Of a DNA stretch of 64,000 nucleotides, positions 19,579 through 60,182 are shown one piece after another; position 1 is the first letter of the stretch; the number at the start of each line of letters is the position of its first letter. The DNA comes from Scylla paramamosain (taxonomy: Eukaryota > Arthropoda > Malacostraca > Decapoda > Portunidae). Made by a program: the position numbers and the translations under genes. The stretch is from contig NC_087173.1 in assembly GCF_035594125.1 (NCBI RefSeq), positions 11,715,486-11,779,485 of the forward strand, given 5' to 3'. Under the pieces are notes generated by a model. It was not told the origin of the DNA. It saw only the letters and a program-made list of their open reading frames with translations, and made no database searches.

Positions 19579-19600
19579 TATTTCTGCTGCTGCTGCTGTT
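19508..19600. repeat. (ATT)n tract ending in (GCT)n
   Basis: ATT run with two substitutions, then four GCT units. Confidence 0.95.
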
Positions 19601-19641
19601 ATAATGGTATTTGTTTAGGGGTGACAAGTGTATTATGGCTG

Positions 19642-19726
<85 letters not shown>
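19642..19726. repeat. (TG)n microsatellite
   Basis: About 42 perfect TG units. Confidence 0.97.
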
Positions 19727-19728
<2 letters not shown>

Positions 19729-19829
19729 CTGGGATGACAGTAGTCTCTTGAATACAATGCACAAAGGAATAACAAACAGCAGGAGACTTGTTGGCCATGT
19801 CGAGACTATTTGTGGGTGGGCACTACATA

Positions 19830-19831
<2 letters not shown>

Positions 19832-19926
<95 letters not shown>

Positions 19927-19940
19927 TTATTATTATTATT
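19832..19940. repeat. (ATT)n-(ATTT)n-(ATT)n compound repeat
   Basis: ATT to about 19893, ATTT to 19924, then ATT again. Confidence 0.96.
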
Positions 19941-20035
19941 TCGACAGTTCACCAGACTGGTCCTTTCTACCATGTGTGTGCGTGGTGCTTTATCTGGGCC
20001 ACCCTCTGTGGGACTGCCGGCCTCTATATAGATAA

Positions 20036-20219
20036 TCACTACTACTACTACTACTACTACTGTTGTTGTCGTTACTGTTGTTATTTTCTTGTTGTAATGA
20101 GTGCATTCTTCTGGTGTAATGTTGGCTCTTTTGGTAGTGGTGTTTGTGATGGTGTCTTATTTCTGGTCTTTAAGGGAGTTCTTCAGTACACCTTCTGCGC
20201 CCATATTATCATCACCAGT

Positions 20220-20272
<53 letters not shown>
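20036..20272. repeat. (CTA)n and (ATC)n tracts
   Basis: CTA at 20036-20061 and ATC at 20216-20272, followed by GCA units. Confidence 0.92.
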
Positions 20273-20359
20273 TAGCAGCAGCAGCAGCAGCACGATCACC
20301 TGATCAATTGTTCACATGTTTATGCAATGAAATTAAGTCACTCCATCTTACCACCACCA

Positions 20360-20581
<222 letters not shown>

Positions 20582-21242
20582 GTCTGATGGACAAATGATT
20601 TGCTGTAGCGGGGAGTGGAGGAAGAGACGTTGCTCCTGAATCAGCTTATCATACGATGACTTTTTTAGTGTGGTGCAATCTTTCATGATTTATCATGATA
20701 ATGTCTTTTCTATAGTGGTAAGAAGTGGTCGCGGAAATGTTTTGACAGATAACTCATTTCTTTCTTTCTTTCTTTCTGTTTTATCAAGATTGTAACCTTA
20801 CTGTCGTACTGTGGTAATGAAGATCGTGGGGTAACTTCACCGTTATTACATATAGAATAGACAGATAGACAAATTTCACTTTCATTTTCTTGAACGTCCA
20901 GCGCGATTTAGAAATCTTAAGAAACGATTATTTCAACAGATAATATATTTTATTTTACTGTTTTACCGGGAAGTTTTCTTTTTCGCAGATTAAAAAAAAA
21001 AAGACATGGAAGGTAATAAATTTCTTTTCGCGTATGAAGGTCGGTAAAGGGAAGAAAAACTCGCTAGCCTGCTGCTTTCATAAAGTACCTACATGGGAAA
21101 AAATGATCAGTTTATTTTCAGGGATGTCCTGAACCACTTCACTCTTGAAACAGTTCAAGAAAAAAGGAGAAAAGACAGAAATAGAGTTTCAGAGTTGGTC
21201 GGTGAAAAGGGTTCAAAACTAAGCTACTTGTGAAGTCTTACA

Positions 21243-21470
21243 TTAGAGAGTTGACAGCCGACAGGATAGGAAGTGAGTGTTGTACAGCCAGGCCAAGGGT
21301 GGGAAGGAGGCATGCAGTAAGTTCAGAAGGGCAGACCATGGAAATAACGATAGGAGATGACAAGAGATGTAACACTGCGGTGAAGTGAGAGAGAGATTGA
21401 AAGCGTCATCTAAAGGAAAGATGGGGAAGGTGACGAGGCGAGGAGCTTCTGACTTCATCCTGCTTAGTAA
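21243..21470 (-). mobile_element. LINE 3' ORF fragment, copy 2 (minus strand)
   Basis: The minus strand has TTACTGCATGCCTCC and a following Ser/Leu-rich frame collinear with the copy at 42.1 kb (TAACTGCATGCCTGCC). Truncated at both ends. Confidence 0.5.
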
Positions 21471-21609
21471 GAAAGACTTTTATCTCCTTATCGTGGCCGT
21501 CGCTAATTTGTGGAATTAGAAGATCAGCGAACCTTGATTTTTATAGTAGAATTTTACTTTTTTTTTATCTTAATTAATTATCAGTGATCTGTGATTTGCT
21601 GCTGTGTTA

Positions 21610-21720
21610 TCACGGGCTCGCGTTTGCTCAGCGAGGTGAGAGGAGGAAGGGACGACTTTCCGCGAGTCATGTAGTGCGACGTGTCTTGAAGGAGCCCAGC
21701 CAGCCGTGCCAAGCCTCGTG
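21610..21720. other. Possible 5' exon region with donor-like site
   Basis: A CpG-richer patch with GCGAG|GTGAGA near 21635, between the divergent genes and upstream of the ATP7 5' UTR acceptor. Weak. Confidence 0.2.
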
Positions 21721-21811
21721 TGGTCCTTAACAAACCCTGAATAGTTACTTGGACTTAGAATGGAAGATTACATGTGTTGGGTGTGGGTGTGTTCATTCAT
21801 CCGCTATTACG

Positions 21812-21815
<4 letters not shown>

Positions 21816-21861
<46 letters not shown>
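21816..21861. repeat. (GA)n microsatellite
   Basis: Perfect GA run. Confidence 0.95.
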
Positions 21862-21872
<11 letters not shown>

Positions 21873-21937
21873 GAATAATTCAGCATTGTAGGAAAGATAG
21901 TATATGATATTGAGTTGTACCAATCATTATCTTTATC

Positions 21938-22040
21938 ATCTTCATCATCATCATCATCATCACCATCATCATCTTCTTCTTCTTCTTCTTCTTCTTCTTC
22001 TTCTTCTTCTTCTTCTTCTTCTTCTTCTTCTTCTTCTTCT
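21938..22040. repeat. (CAT)n-(CTT)n compound repeat
   Basis: CAT units pass into about 23 CTT units. Confidence 0.95.
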
Positions 22041-22313
22041 CGCCACTCTTCGTCAGTAGTAGAAATATTAGTAGTGATGGTGATTAGTAGTAGTAGTAGT
22101 AGTAGTAGTAATATCAGCAGAAGCAGCAACAGACTGACATGGGGGCAGTGGCCAGCTTGAAGTGTCTTCCCAAGGTCGAGGTGATAGTGCCTTTCCTAAG
22201 AAATCAAGGCCAAGGGTTGATCTGTTGCCAGGAGAGGACCTTTTCTTTGCCCTACTGTCCTGCGCTTTGTTAGATATCATGACAGGAGGGGGAAAAAAGT
22301 GATACGATGCGTG

Positions 22314-22490
<177 letters not shown>

Positions 22491-22591
22491 GCGGAAAGTT
22501 CTCCAGTGATCACGAATCGTTAAAAATCGTGTGTGTGCGATAAGAACCGGGGCTTTTCAGAAGTTTGATAGCACTCAGTAAGCAGAAAAAA

Positions 22592-22692
<101 letters not shown>

Positions 22693-22758
22693 ACAGCTGG
22701 TGAACACAAGCCCAAGTGTAAGACCCGCAGAAAACACCCATGAGCACACCTGTCTCAC

Positions 22759-22850
22759 AAACCTAACCTAACCTAACCACATTCTGCAGAAGACACCTAT
22801 GAACTCACCTGACCTAACTTAATCTAACATGACATAACCAAACCAAGCCA
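22759..22850. repeat. CCTAA-type (arthropod telomere-like) motif patch
   Basis: ACCTAACCTAACCTAACC followed by degenerate CTAACTTAATCTAAC; TTAGG is the usual arthropod telomere repeat. Interstitial and decayed. Confidence 0.5.
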
Positions 22851-23075
22851 CATATAAGACCTGCAGAAGACACCGTAACCCACCAGCTGTCTCTCAAACA
22901 CAGACTGTTCTCACGTCACACAAGAGTCAGACAGTATGAACCGATAGTGACGTGAGTGGCCAGTCAATTAGATGATGCTGGAATTAATGGCGCCGCAACA
23001 AAGGCATCATCATGATGCTGGCCAAGATGTACTGGTTTCATTCATACCTTGAAACTTGAAGGATTATAACATTTT

Positions 23076-23187
<112 letters not shown>

Positions 23188-23284
23188 GCCAAATACTCTT
23201 GGTTCCTCCGTCACTCACGATTAATGCTGGGCGAAAGCCTATCACGTGATGCTACGTATGTTTTCAGTGATGGCGTGCTGCTGA

Positions 23285-23285
<1 letters not shown>

Positions 23286-23318
<33 letters not shown>
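23286..23318. repeat. (GT)n microsatellite
   Basis: 16 GT units then GTGTG-rich DNA. Confidence 0.93.
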
Positions 23319-23694
23319 TATGGTGTGGTGTGGTGGCACTCAGTACATCCTCCCGCGTGCCGGACAGTGTGAGAGACAAGACAGTGGAGAGATAACAGTC
23401 TCGTGGAGGAATGGTATCACGAGTAGAATGAAACAGCTTGAGTTTTGTACACAGGTTACAAAATGGATATTTTTCATTTGTATGGACTTCATTCACATTC
23501 ACGCCGTCACGTAGCCGTTACGCCATGTTTTCTGCAGCAACACCTGAAGCCCACAGGTATATACTCGCACCTGTCCCCTATTAGGAACGAACACCTGCCG
23601 GCTTCTCAATGGTGTGTGTCAGCATTTCATTTGTCATTTAAAAGAATCCGTGTATTATCGTAGCGTAGTGCTGATGTGACATGTAGCAGGGAAA

Positions 23695-23746
23695 GTGCGC
23701 AGAGAGAGATGGACAGATTGATTGACTGTTTAACGTAACTGCGCAC
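23695..23746. promoter_or_regulatory. Two metal-response-element-like cores
   Basis: GTGCGCA at 23695-23701 and TGCGCAC at 23740-23746 are the same 7-base MTF-1 core (TGCRCNC) in opposite orientation, about 1.15 kb upstream of the ATP7 5' UTR exon. MTF-1 controls metal-handling genes in animals; a link to ATP7 here is inference. Confidence 0.25.
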
Positions 23747-24356
23747 CAACAGCGTCATGGTGCCAATTGTATGGAAAGACATTGGTGGGAAGTGGATGTG
23801 CACCACCGTGCCTTAACATGCATGTTGGCAGGGAACCTTGGGCTACGAGGCAGCATGCCCCTGTGACTGTTCTTTTCTCTTCTTTTCTCAGCGTGAAAAG
23901 GGGGCTGCCTATTAGCTACAAATATTATATATAAAAATATATATTTGTAAAAAGGTCCTTATTTGCCAGTCTTTAAACTGTGTAGTATAGAAAGCCCTAA
24001 AAGAGGTTGACAAGATATGTTTTGGAGATATTTTAACAGTTCTTTAAAGTGTCTAGTTTATGGGAAGGTGGAAAATGAAGTAAGAATAAAAAAAAATAAA
24101 TAAATAAAAAGTCAGTGATACATGACGTGCACATGCATAGTGACAGCAATGCTAACATCACGCTTCCTTCAGCAGCGGCATCGTGAGTGGCGCCGCACAG
24201 GCATTGCACTCTGCTCTGTTCAATCTCGTGAATCTCACCAACGAAAAGTAAAGACCAGTTTTTTAGATAATTTGCTTAAAACTCTAAACTGTTATTTATT
24301 TATATCTCAGCAAGAATAATGTACTAGTATAAATTAGATACAGTTATGATATCTTC

Positions 24357-24358
<2 letters not shown>

Positions 24359-24447
<89 letters not shown>
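24359..24447. repeat. (CT)n microsatellite
   Basis: About 44 CT units, 440 bases upstream of the ATP7 5' UTR exon acceptor. Confidence 0.97.
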
Positions 24448-24450
<3 letters not shown>

Positions 24451-24688
24451 CAGTTAATTACGCAGTTGTTTTACAAACTTGACAGTTGACAATATACGCA
24501 TGAATATTTCAATGTACTGTATGTATTTATTTATACATATATTTGATTTTATTTCAGTTCACTTTTTACACCAAATATGAATTGTGAACAAACCTACCAA
24601 ACATCCACATTTGCTTAACCCCAGTATGGACAAGTCATGCAGAGAGGAGGAAAATGAGGAGAATAATATAATACAATAATAACAATTA

Positions 24689-24689
<1 letters not shown>

Positions 24690-24742
<53 letters not shown>
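24690..24742. repeat. (ATT)n microsatellite
   Basis: About 17 ATT units, self-complementary with a short AAT run just upstream. Confidence 0.95.
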
Positions 24743-24743
<1 letters not shown>

Positions 24744-24887
24744 CCTTAATATACTTCCATACATTGCCTCAACATCTAAAATGCCCTGAAAATAGATAAT
24801 TTTGTCTGTTATATTTTTGCATTTACAAGTAATAGCATGTCATCTATGATTGCACTAAAGGAATGTCTTTTTTTTTTTTTTTTCCAG

Positions 24888-25183
24888 AAGGTAGCACCAA
24901 GTTTTGGCTGACCTGCGGTGGATGCCTGTATGGTGAGCAGAAACCCCACACTGCCGCCACCACCACCACAGGTAGCTCATGGCCCTAGGGAGTGGTAGGC
25001 CTAGATGATGAGCTGCCACCTACACCACCCACCTGGACAGAGACTTTTAAATTCATCCTTGCACTGTGCCCTGCTGTGTGGTGACCAGTAGTGATGTGCT
25101 CCCAGCAAAGACACTGCGACACTGGGAGTTTTACGGTGACTCGGTAGTGTTTTCATAACGACGCCCTGCTGCACACATCAACC
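24888..25183 (+). other. ATP7: ATP7 5' UTR part of first coding exon, with upstream ORFs
   Basis: A long T-run and CCAG acceptor end at 24887, so at least one non-coding exon lies upstream. Several ATGs precede the real start, opening short frames of about 4, 22, 29 and 18 codons, all closed before or near the ATP7 ATG. A TGCACAC resembling a loose metal-response core (TGCRCNC) lies at about 25169. Confidence 0.65.
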
Positions 25184-51538
<26,355 letters not shown>

Positions 51539-51830
51539 CAAGTAGCACCATGAGTTTGTAAGTGCATGCACTGCTTCTTCCCTTCCTTTCCTTTGCATGA
51601 TACATTCCCTTTAACTCCTACAGAATGCACTTATGCAACTGCTTCTTTGAGCACTACAAAAACTTGCAATCCTTAGTCTTAGTAACACATGCATGCAATT
51701 GTATTTATGTAACATTTTTTACATTATTTTATGCTGAAAAAATGCTGCTTAAACTAATCACTAACTAGTTAAACTTTATAAGGAACATGTCATAGCATGT
51801 AACCATTCTGACCTGTGGCCCTATCCCCAG

Positions 51831-51927
51831 GATCTTTGGCACATTGCGTGGATCCCGCCAAGGACACATTCCTGTTCCCATGGATGACGAGGATGGGGAA
51901 GTGGAGCTCAAGTTTCTTCCTTCATAA
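51831..51927 (+). CDS. ATP7: ATP7 candidate last exon B (alternative tail)
   Basis: It also joins exon 24 in phase 2, giving RIFGTLRG, then VPMDDEDGEVELKFLPS and a TAA (31 new residues). Its acceptor CTATCCCCAG is stronger than that of exon A. It has no dileucine motif. It may be the main end, an alternative end, or chance. Confidence 0.5.
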
Positions 51928-52409
51928 TTGCCATCATGCAAGACTGAATGTGTTAAGTTATCAGTCTTCAAAAATGTTTTTCACCTTCATTGTGTTGTGT
52001 GGCATGACTAGGTGGGTCACTTCTCGGTGGCAGGTATGTCTTGAGAAATCTCCAGCACTCAGGATGAAATGCTACTTATGATTCAGATATTGTAAAGCAC
52101 TGGAGAATTTCTTTTGATGGTAGATACCCAAGGCAAGATTCCAGTATATACTTAATGTGTGAAGACTTCTCCCTCACCATGTTCCTGCAGCAAGACCAGC
52201 TGTGTGGCCATTGTGATAGGACTCATGCACTGAGGATTTACTTAACTATGCAGAGAACATGAAGCTGCTGACAGAATGTGACTCCTTGAAAACATTCCAA
52301 GGCAAGCAGGGAGGTTAATTTAGGCAAAGAAAATATAATAATGTCACTATATTTATGGGAAGGAGTCACTTATGATGACATTATCAGCAGCTCTTTAATG
52401 TCTTCATGG

Positions 52410-52586
<177 letters not shown>

Positions 52587-53756
52587 AGTTGTACATCAAG
52601 AATGGTAAGTCATGTTATTCATTGTAAGATTTGGTGCTAGGACTCTACCTGAGTTAGTACCTACCTACTGTGTCTTAACTTTTTACTGCACTCCAGTAAG
52701 CCAATAAGTAAGGCTTTCCCTCCCCTCAGATGCTACTGCATACTACCGAGTGCATGTGTGATATTGTACTTAAGGGATCTATCTAGCTGGAGTAGTGGAT
52801 AGTAAAATAAGAAAGCACTATACTTGTATGTATGTCAGGGGACATTATTTTTGTATCACTTGACTACTTTTTAAGACACATTTAATTTGGTTCAGATGAT
52901 ATACAGTTGTAATGCGAACACATAATCTATTGTTCAGTTTAATTTGTGGATGCAAGTTAACACAAGATATGGACATCCACATTTGTAACAAGTGTTGTGC
53001 ACTATAATACAAACATACAGAAAATGAGGCAACTATTTTTATTTATCATCTGCAGAGACACAAGCTACTACAAAAGAGAACATGCCCTGTTGGTTGAGAT
53101 GCATGACAAACATCTGTTAAAGTAGCTCATTCCAAAAGTATGTTACTGGCATGTAAATATCTTTGTGTTCATTGTACTTAGTAATGCAATTTTCTGACAT
53201 GGAAAAAAATACAAGGAAAGTGTCTACCTATTAAGCTGGGAAAGGAAGCCTTAAAAGAAAGTGTTATGAAGAAAGTTTAAGAAAGAAGAGGTGCAGCACA
53301 TCGTAATACTTTGGGTAACATCAAGTAAGTGGGCTCAGTAAAAGTCACAAATATTATTTCTGGGAAGAAAGTAACAGGTGATTTAAAAGTTCTTATGAAT
53401 GATAGCATTGTTTTATGGAATTTCTAGAATACTACCTTGATATTAGCACTGATAATGTTATATTGTGTACATTATGTACCAATGCTGCTTAGATATGTAA
53501 GATGTAGATAACACCATTATTATCAGAACATGTAATACAGTAGTACTAGTGACAGTAATAGCAGTGGCAGTGGTGATGGCAGCGGTGGTAGTGGCTGTGA
53601 TGATGGCAATGGTGAGGGTGCTGGTGGTAGCAGAAATGGTGGTGGTGAAGTCTGTGATATTTCAGTAAATCATTTATAAATACAATCTATATATTCTGAT
53701 TTAGAATATCAGATCAATTGGGTGCTCTCAGGCCACAAACATCCATGATTAAATTG

Positions 53757-53762
53757 AATAAA
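53757..53762 (+). promoter_or_regulatory. Candidate ATP7 polyadenylation signal (AATAAA)
   Basis: The first canonical AATAAA I find on the plus strand after the ATP7 stop codons. It would give a 3' UTR of about 1.8-2.2 kb that contains the (TA) and (ATT) blocks at 52.4-52.6 kb. Confidence 0.35.
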
Positions 53763-53780
53763 TATCCAGTTTATTAACAT

Positions 53781-55036
53781 GATTTTGAATGAGTCTTGAC
53801 ACTTCTTAAAATATATAGTTCAAGTCATAGGAAGGAGGAAAAGCAGTCAGCTAGTGTGGAGAGGGGTTGAAAGAAAATGGATGATGGTACAATTGAGTTA
53901 AATAAAGATAAGAGTAAATAGTGCTGGTGAGAGTGTGAAACACATGAAACATTTTATTATACCTATATAAAACAAGACAGAACAAAAAGACATCTGAATG
54001 GATGGTGGTGGTGATGTGGTCCCAATGAGTTATAATGAGTTCTATATAAACTGGATAACAGGAGAGCACTTGCATCACCACCAACACATGCAGGGATAGT
54101 CCAGAAGGGTAAGGTGATGGTTGTGATCCAGGTCCAGATCAAGACGTGTGTGTGGTGATGCTGGTAGAGATGCATGATCATTTCTTCTTTGCTTTCTTGT
54201 GATTAAACTTGCTTTGTGACTCATATTTTGAATTGGTTTGTCCACTACAGAATAATTTGTGTGAGGTTTAAGTTCTGATTCAAATTCATCTAAATTGTTG
54301 GTGCATATATTGTAATGCTAAATGATACTGATTCATTATCATCATCATAATCACCACCACCATTCTTTGTAATTCTACTGTAGGACAAAGGTATCTCTTT
54401 GTGGTGCTCAACTACTCCAGGCCACCCCACCCATCTATTTTATCTCATTCAGTACAGGAACGCATCCAAGTATCACAACATTCAGAAAAAAAAATGTGGA
54501 TTGTGAAAAAGATAAGTACCTATTTACAACAAGTACTCTAATATGATGTACTACATTATTTTAGGTCAAACTCATCCATCATAAGAATCACCCTTCAGCA
54601 CAGAAAGATCCATATTTAAATCAGTATGTGGTTCATGAAAATTTAGTGTTGCAAGTGTAGTGAACAAGAGAGGAACACACAGGCAGAAGTAGGTGTGTTG
54701 CTGAGCATGGTGGTGTGGTGTGGCGTGGTGTTCCTGCCTCGATAACAAGCTGCCATGGAAGCGTCACAAACTGGTCAAAGATAGCACTATGGGAAGTGTT
54801 CAGTCAGGATGGATTTTGTGATAATATTTAACTCACCACAAAGCCAACACCCTCAGCTCACCTTCAGGCAATACAAGAACATTTTTTTTAAACTGCTGTG
54901 AGTAAGAAGAAACCAAAACTGGCCTGAGAAACAGAGGAAATAGGGAAGTCAAAGTAAAGCCAAATACAAAACTTTCATGAAAAAAAATGGATTCGATCAT
55001 TCACTCAGTAAAAATATTCTATGATAATCATATAGA
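53781..55036. other. Intergenic DNA after ATP7
   Basis: No gene recognised. A stretch at about 54375-54470 (TACTGTAGGACAAAGG, then CCACCCATCTATTTTATC) resembles the 3' tail of a widespread arthropod retroelement, a tentative match. Confidence 0.35.
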
Positions 55037-55038
55037 TG

Positions 55039-55071
<33 letters not shown>

Positions 55072-55085
55072 GTACAGTAATAATG

Positions 55086-55149
<64 letters not shown>
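55037..55149. repeat. (AAT)n microsatellite
   Basis: Two AAT blocks with a short interruption. Confidence 0.96.
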
Positions 55150-55478
55150 TAATAGTAATAATAATAAGAAAAATTGAATGATAAGAAAGAAGAAATAACA
55201 ACAGAAAAGGAAAACGGTGACAAATTGTTAAATAAAAAAAAAGTTCATCGGTCAGTAGACATAAATAATGAAGTAGGTGTTGTGGAGCGGTGAGGCGTGG
55301 CGGGCGCACAGGTGTGCCGGGCGGTGCGGGGGTGTGAGCCGCGTGGAGGTGACTGCTACCACTTCCGCTCTACCTGCCTAATCTCGGCGTGGACCGGAAA
55401 CACACATTACGTGGCTGCCGCGCCTCCCAGTTCTTCCAACCATGAACCACCTCCATGCTACACTCAAATTAGAACCTT

Positions 55479-55680
55479 GGCCCGTGTTCCCAGACGTTTT
55501 GTCGCCTTATCTCGATTGCTTTAATTGACTCGAGTGGAAGTTATTGGGAGTTTTATGTGTGTTTCCGCTAGTCTGTGTAGTGAAAATGTATCCCTCGAAG
55601 AGAAGAAACATCTATGAGATCCCCGGTGGCCTTTGACAATAATACCTTTTATGGACCAAATAGCGTTGAGAACACGGGTC
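55479..55680. mobile_element. Harbinger-like MITE, copy 3
   Basis: Ends GGCCCGTGTTCCCAGACG and inverse GACCCGTGTTCTCAACGC; the interior shares CTTATCTCGATT with the copy at 62.8 kb. About 202 bases; no clear target duplication. Confidence 0.55.
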
Positions 55681-55861
55681 CTCCAGTCTCAGCCAATCAA
55701 GAGAGATTCTGGAACCAATCCTATCATTGCGACGAGCTGTGTTGTCATTTCTTACTTATAAATATACTACCGTGAATTTACTCTAAACTTTTTTTCTTCT
55801 TCATTAATGCTTATACTTATGAAGATTTTGGTAAGATTTAAAAATTTCCTGTAATAATAAT

Positions 55862-56096
<235 letters not shown>

Positions 56097-56439
56097 CTGT
56101 GTCGTAATATTTAGGTAAATGCTTTTATGATTTACTGTTTTGCACAGAAGTTTATATGAGTATGTACGTCAAACTCGTGACATGCTATAATATACGTTTT
56201 TTTTTTTTTTTCCAACTCGTGGCTTATAGCGCTGGCCGAGGCATAACGCGACACATCGTGTGTGAACGAGTTACAAAGGAAATGCATTAGTTAAGCAATT
56301 TCTAGCTTTGCGAGAAGCCATTCAGACGCCTCCCACTCACGATTAATGCCTGTACAATCCCCTAGCATCATACAGTCGTGGTAAGGAGTTGAGTAACCCT
56401 CTGCTTTCACTACCACTGTGTTCACCGCCTTCCCGCAAT

Positions 56440-56775
56440 CTTTTTTTATTTATCGATTTATTTATTTGTCATTTGTGTTTTATTTGGCTGATTAGTCAAT
56501 TTTGCGTATTTTATTTATTTATCGGTATTTATTTTTATTTATTTTGTTTCGTATACTATTTTTTTATTTTCAATTATTTATTCATTCATTTTATTATGCA
56601 TTTTTTATTTGTTTATTTTGTTTTATTTTGTTTATTTGTTTATTTTTTTGTATTTTCATTTTTATTTTCATTTTTTAATTTAATTTATTTTATTTTCATT
56701 TTATTTATTTATTTATTCATTTATTTATTTATTTGTATTCTCTTTTTCTTTTTTTTTCTTTTTTTTCTTTTTGTC
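56440..56775. repeat. Low-complexity TTTA/TTTG-rich DNA
   Basis: T-rich degenerate (TTTA)n; it yields long Phe/Ile/Tyr-rich open frames that are not genes. Confidence 0.8.
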
Positions 56776-56950
56776 CACTGACAATTTCCTTACAAAACCT
56801 GACTAGTGTAGACTCAGCCTCTCAAAGAATTATGATTAAAGAAATTAGTACAGGAGGTTTCCTGACTTATGACTGTGCTGCATTCCTCATCTCCTTTTTG
56901 TCTCTCCAGGACTGTTTTCAAAGACCTCACTCGTCTTCTCATGTTCTCAT

Positions 56951-56952
<2 letters not shown>

Positions 56953-57031
<79 letters not shown>
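56953..57031. repeat. (CT)n microsatellite
   Basis: About 39 CT units. Confidence 0.97.
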
Positions 57032-57035
<4 letters not shown>

Positions 57036-57178
57036 CCTACTGACTGTGCAGGCTAACTGCTGAACTGTGACTAGAATCATGCAAACGCTCTTGTTAACCT
57101 TGATAACCTTCAGTGCAACCTGTTAAAAGAATCTTAATTAATAACAGCAACGGCAATAACAGTGATGATAATGATAAT

Positions 57179-57205
57179 GTAATAATAATAATAATAATAA
57201 TAATG

Positions 57206-57252
<47 letters not shown>
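57179..57252. repeat. (AAT)n microsatellite
   Basis: About 24 units with one GAT interruption. Confidence 0.95.
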
Positions 57253-57254
<2 letters not shown>

Positions 57255-58077
57255 AAATATCTATCTCATCTAAAAAAAGTATTAATAATTTAAGCAGATA
57301 CAAAAGCAGGGCATACTTTACATATAATATAAACAAATTGCCATGATCACTCTTCAACTCCCACGTACTCGCTGCCTCATTAGTACCTGCTACACTGCCC
57401 TGCCACCACTCCTCTCTGACAAGGCCAAGCTGGCACACATAGCTCGCAGCAGGAGTGGGAGGTCAAGTGGCTGCCTGTGTGCTGGCGTCAACCTCACTAC
57501 AAACATTAATCGCCATGGTGGATGCCTCTCCCTGACCGACTCGCTCTTCATCTACATTATTTCTCTACATCTCTACATTATTTTGTAACGTCAGTAACAT
57601 TGTAGGAATCCCCTATTTCGGGCTCCCCACAGCTTCAGTGCCTCCCATTACCTGTGGAGAGAATCTTAAGAAACAACAACAACAATAACGTACTGTAATT
57701 TAATTCCTAACTGTCACTGACACGAATCCTAAATTTACATTCTCCTAACCAGGATCACTTAAGTAGTGACCTTACTTCTGACTGCATCGTACACTCCTAC
57801 CATAACTGCCACGTACTATCACACTCTCCTCTAATTTCTAGACTGCCACATACACTGAACTGCTACTCAAACTCTGTGCCAACTACCACCCACACACCGG
57901 GCTGCTACGTAAAGTACACTCCTAACTGCTACATACACGCTTCAAACTCATAACCGCTACGTACTGTAATACATTCATAATATACCTAAGCACATATATA
58001 CACATCTCTAACCTGTAATACCTCTAACTTTCACGTATAGCCATACTGTGCTAACTTACATTTCTTCCAATACAAAA

Positions 58078-58078
58078 A

Positions 58079-58125
<47 letters not shown>

Positions 58126-58127
58126 TG
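58078..58127. repeat. (AAAT)n-(AAT)n repeat
   Basis: About nine AAAT units followed by AAT units. Confidence 0.93.
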
Positions 58128-58294
58128 CATGGAAAAAATCAGCAGTTACAATTTTCCGGTGACAGGTTTGCCAGTGTCGCTATTTTGTGTTAATATTTTG
58201 CGTTCTCTTGATCCAGTAACGCTCTCTCGTGGTGACGTCAGCGCCCTCGCATGACGTTCACCTTTGCGTCATGAATTAAGCACAGCGTCATGGA

Positions 58295-58301
<7 letters not shown>

Positions 58302-58361
<60 letters not shown>

Positions 58362-58409
58362 ACCTTCAACACCTTAACGTGGCGCCGCCCATCGATCCGT
58401 TTTGTTGTG

Positions 58410-58501
<92 letters not shown>
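58302..58501. repeat. (CT)n and (GA)n facing each other around a 55-base spacer
   Basis: CT 58302-58359 and GA 58415-58501 are complementary and could form a stem of nearly 60 bp around a GC-rich loop (GTGGCGCCGCCC). Confidence 0.95.
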
Positions 58502-58504
<3 letters not shown>

Positions 58505-58564
58505 TAGTCTGGAATCTCCCCAAATGGGAAACCAATGGTGTTTCATCTTTTTTATCCTCTTATC

Positions 58565-58565
58565 G

Positions 58566-58599
<34 letters not shown>

Positions 58600-58790
58600 C
58601 GTTGCTGTTGTTGTTGATGTCGGTAGTGGTGGTGGTGGTGGTGGTGGTGCAGGTGATAGAGGTGCTTTCTTCTTCTTCTTCTTCTTCTTCTTCTTCTTCT
58701 TCTTCTTCTTCCTTTTCTCCTCCTCCTTCTTCTCCTCCTCCTCCTCCTTCTCCTCCTCTTCCTCCTTCCTCTTCTTCCTCTTCTTCTTTT
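58565..58790. repeat. (GTT)n-(GGT)n-(CTT)n-(CTC)n cluster
   Basis: A chain of trinucleotide tracts, the last third imperfect. Confidence 0.93.
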
Positions 58791-58959
58791 CCTGATGTCA
58801 CTTTCTCTTCCGTTCTTCCATTCTCCTTTCTCTTACTTTTTTCCTCATATTTTAAAGTTTTCATCATAATCAAAACCCAGCTTGTCTATGGGTGAATCTG
58901 AACAGAAATATAGCATTCATAGACTTTATTTATTCATAGTCATGCACCTATGACGCCTT

Positions 58960-58966
<7 letters not shown>

Positions 58967-59034
<68 letters not shown>
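58967..59034. repeat. (CT)n microsatellite
   Basis: About 34 CT units. Confidence 0.97.
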
Positions 59035-59037
<3 letters not shown>

Positions 59038-59040
59038 GAA

Positions 59041-59949
<909 letters not shown>

Positions 59950-60182
59950 TTTTCTCTTATTTTTTATTATTATTATTTTTTAATAATTGTTCTATTTTTA
60001 CACATCCTACGTGCTTTATAAGAATGTGCGTCTTTTCCTCCTCTCAACTTTCTCTTATGTCATTATGGTCGGGTAGACAGAAAATAACGGTTAATAATGC
60101 ACCGCTGAAGGTATTCAATGAGATAAGAAAGATAATGAATATACTCAAACTTTCACCTTCATAACTCTTTATAAAGCAGCAG

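Noticed and set aside
56389..56781. 130-codon Phe/Ile/Leu-rich frame resembling a membrane protein
   Set aside because: The DNA is degenerate TTTA/TTTG low-complexity sequence; the hydrophobicity follows from T-richness.
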